64,000 nt of DNA, taken from assembly GCA_027366525.1 (NCBI GenBank), contig DAHXKG010000003.1:124001-188000 (forward strand). The letters are read 5' to 3'. The stretch is from a candidate division FCPU426 bacterium (GTDB taxonomy: Bacteria; Oederibacteriota; Muellerivitia; Muellerivitales; DAHXKG01). The position numbers and the translations under genes are program-made. This document shows positions 63,158 to 64,000 of this stretch, piece after piece. A model generated the notes under the pieces. That model did no database searches, was not told where the DNA came from, and worked only from the letters and a program-made list of their open reading frames with translations. How positions within the stretch are numbered: position 1 is the stretch's first letter; each line of letters starts with the position of its first letter.

Positions 63158-63457
63158 AATATTTCAATTGATTCAAACCTAGGGATTGTTCTAGTCGGGC
63201 TTGAATATTTCGAAACCAAAGAAGTCTTCAGATGGCATAAAATACGATTCAAAGCATCCTCCAAAAAGCTGTTCTTCAAACAGAAAAATATATTTATCGG
63301 GCATTCGGGTTCACCGGGTTTTTTCCAGAGGGAGCATCATCTTCTTCGCTTAGAGGATGTGGAGACCATGAAACCCAAGTTTATTCTTTTGGGGCTAGGC
63401 TCGGGATACCCATCGGAGGCTCATTATGTCGAGATTCATTTTCCGGAATTTTATTGA
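63158..63457 (+). pseudogene. Start-less open frame, possible gene remnant
   Basis: A 100-codon frame has no stop but no usable ATG/GTG/TTG until ATG 63368. The part IGHSGSPGFFQREHHLLRLEDVETMKPKFILLGLGSGYPSEAHYVEIHFPEFY looks more protein-like than random, with balanced residues and a clean stop. No family recognised. May be the 3' end of a truncated gene. Confidence 0.3.
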
Positions 63458-63567
63458 GACTTATGTCCATTAGTTCTTGAGTATCGTTTTTTTGAACAGA
63501 GTCGAGTCCATTGAATTTGAATCCGGCTTGTTCATTCCATTAATCATTAATTTTAGAAGGGATCTGT

Positions 63568-63690
63568 ATGAAATCCTTAATTCTAATGGCATTGGCTCAT
63601 CGCTGCAGCAACCTGGGTTATTTTATGCGTGGGATGGCGTTTGCTACAAAGCGTTTGAGTTGGGATTTTGTTTTAACATCGTTAAAATGA
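63568..63690 (+). CDS. Possible small membrane peptide
   Basis: 40 codons from ATG 63568, preceded by AGAAGG seven bases upstream. It begins MKSLILMALA, signal-like. A one-base shift after ~residue 10 would continue as IAAATWVILCVGWRLLQSV, a membrane helix ending at TGA 63656-63658. So it may be a frameshifted membrane protein, or a real small peptide. Weak support. Confidence 0.3.
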   Translation: MKSLILMALAHRCSNLGYFMRGMAFATKRLSWDFVLTSLK

Positions 63691-63843
63691 CAAAATAGGA
63701 CATGAATAAAATCGAAGGGGTTATCGTGAATAATAGTTCTAATGATAATGCGAGTAATTAAACAAAGATTTTTGGAGTAGAAGTGGATACATTCATTTAG
63801 GATTAAAAATGATAAGAAAATTCATCCAAAAGAATCACTCGGT

Positions 63844-64000
63844 TTAAGAATGATTGGGAGAAGAGGTTGAGTCGGAAATTTTTGATTTGGTAACATATAA
63901 TTTTTGAAGTGTTTCTAAAGTGGTTTTAAGAACTTTTTGCTCCTCGGAGTTTAGATTATCTTTTGTTTTTTGAGCAAGCGCAACAAGCATGTTGATACTG
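63844..64000 (-). CDS. DUF1844-family protein, partial
   Basis: The last 51 residues of a gene running off the window, with stop at 63844-63846. INMLVALAQKTKDNLNSEEQKVLKTTLETLQKLYV is the DUF1844 C-terminal signature (usually I-D-x-L-x-M-L-x-E-K-T-x-G-N-L-x-x-E-E). Function unknown; the N-terminus is beyond the edge. Confidence 0.75.
   Translation of the reverse strand, partial: SINMLVALAQKTKDNLNSEEQKVLKTTLETLQKLYVTKSKISDSTSSPNHS

Overview
The window is an AT-rich stretch (roughly 40 % GC by eye) from a Gram-negative bacterium. Outer-membrane lipoproteins, two TolC-type channels, an RND pump, beta-barrel-like proteins and a TRAP transporter all indicate an outer membrane. Genes are dense, many pairs overlap by ATGA, and TTG/GTG starts are common. 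No rRNA, tRNA, CRISPR array, IS element or phage module was seen, so this looks like ordinary chromosome. I cannot name the species; the mix (OpcA together with Zwf, DUF815 ATPase, TRAP-TatT, CrtC-like protein) does not fit a model organism I know and suggests an under-studied lineage.

Layout. 0.2-3.3 kb: two related secreted coiled-coil proteins, an unknown protein and an NrtR-like regulator with a dead Nudix box. 3.3-6.6 kb: gnd, a small beta-barrel protein, an MFS transporter. 6.8-10.6 kb (minus): TRAP transporter with fused DctQM, DctP and a TatT lipoprotein. 10.8-15.4 kb: an outer-membrane factor and RND pump without an adaptor gene. 15.5-17.4 kb: a degenerate three-gene Mrp/Mbh-like membrane module. 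17.4-22.7 kb: DoxX, a double CDGSH protein, a glucose-1-dehydrogenase-type MDR enzyme, a large GH63-type glycosidase and an ICMT-like methyltransferase. 22.7-31.8 kb (minus): a ten-gene run headed by a TetR regulator with a clear promoter/operator, encoding TolC, HlyD, two ABC ATPases, two ABC-2 permeases (YbhGFSR-like), a ROK sugar kinase and a second ABC exporter. 31.8-34.1 kb: a PabB/PabC-like pair. 34.6-43.1 kb: acyl-CoA dehydrogenase, AmrS-type radical SAM enzyme, DUF815 ATPase, secreted barrel-like protein, shikimate-kinase-like protein, Bax-inhibitor-1 protein, HAD hydrolase. 43.4-46.5 kb: a coupled four-gene set led by a PAP2 phosphatase fused to a truncated PEP/pyruvate-binding domain. 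46.5-50.1 kb: CysH, an NPCBM protein, a dienelactone hydrolase and a DODA-type dioxygenase. 50.5-56.5 kb: zwf-opcA-pgl, facing tkt. 57.1-58.8 kb: perR-dps-ahpC peroxide operon. 58.8-61.1 kb: back-to-back CrtC-like protein and GT2 glycosyltransferase. 61.5-63.2 kb: another ABC-2 exporter. The window ends in a partial DUF1844 gene on the minus strand.

How it fits together. The window carries the whole oxidative pentose-phosphate branch (zwf, opcA, pgl, gnd) plus tkt, with glucose supply suggested by the glycosidase, the ROK kinase and the glucose dehydrogenase. NADPH from it would serve the peroxide-defence operon, CysH and biosynthesis. Three export systems and an RND pump point to heavy envelope or toxin-export needs.

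Most unusual items: the PAP2/ATP-grasp-like fusion and its three unknown secreted partners; the half-length MrpD-like protein with its degenerate partners; the adaptor-less RND pair; the PabB homologue with Ala at the usual Lys position; the CrtC-like/glycosyltransferase pair whose start codons abut; and a frameshifted lipoprotein pseudogene at 56.7-56.9 kb.
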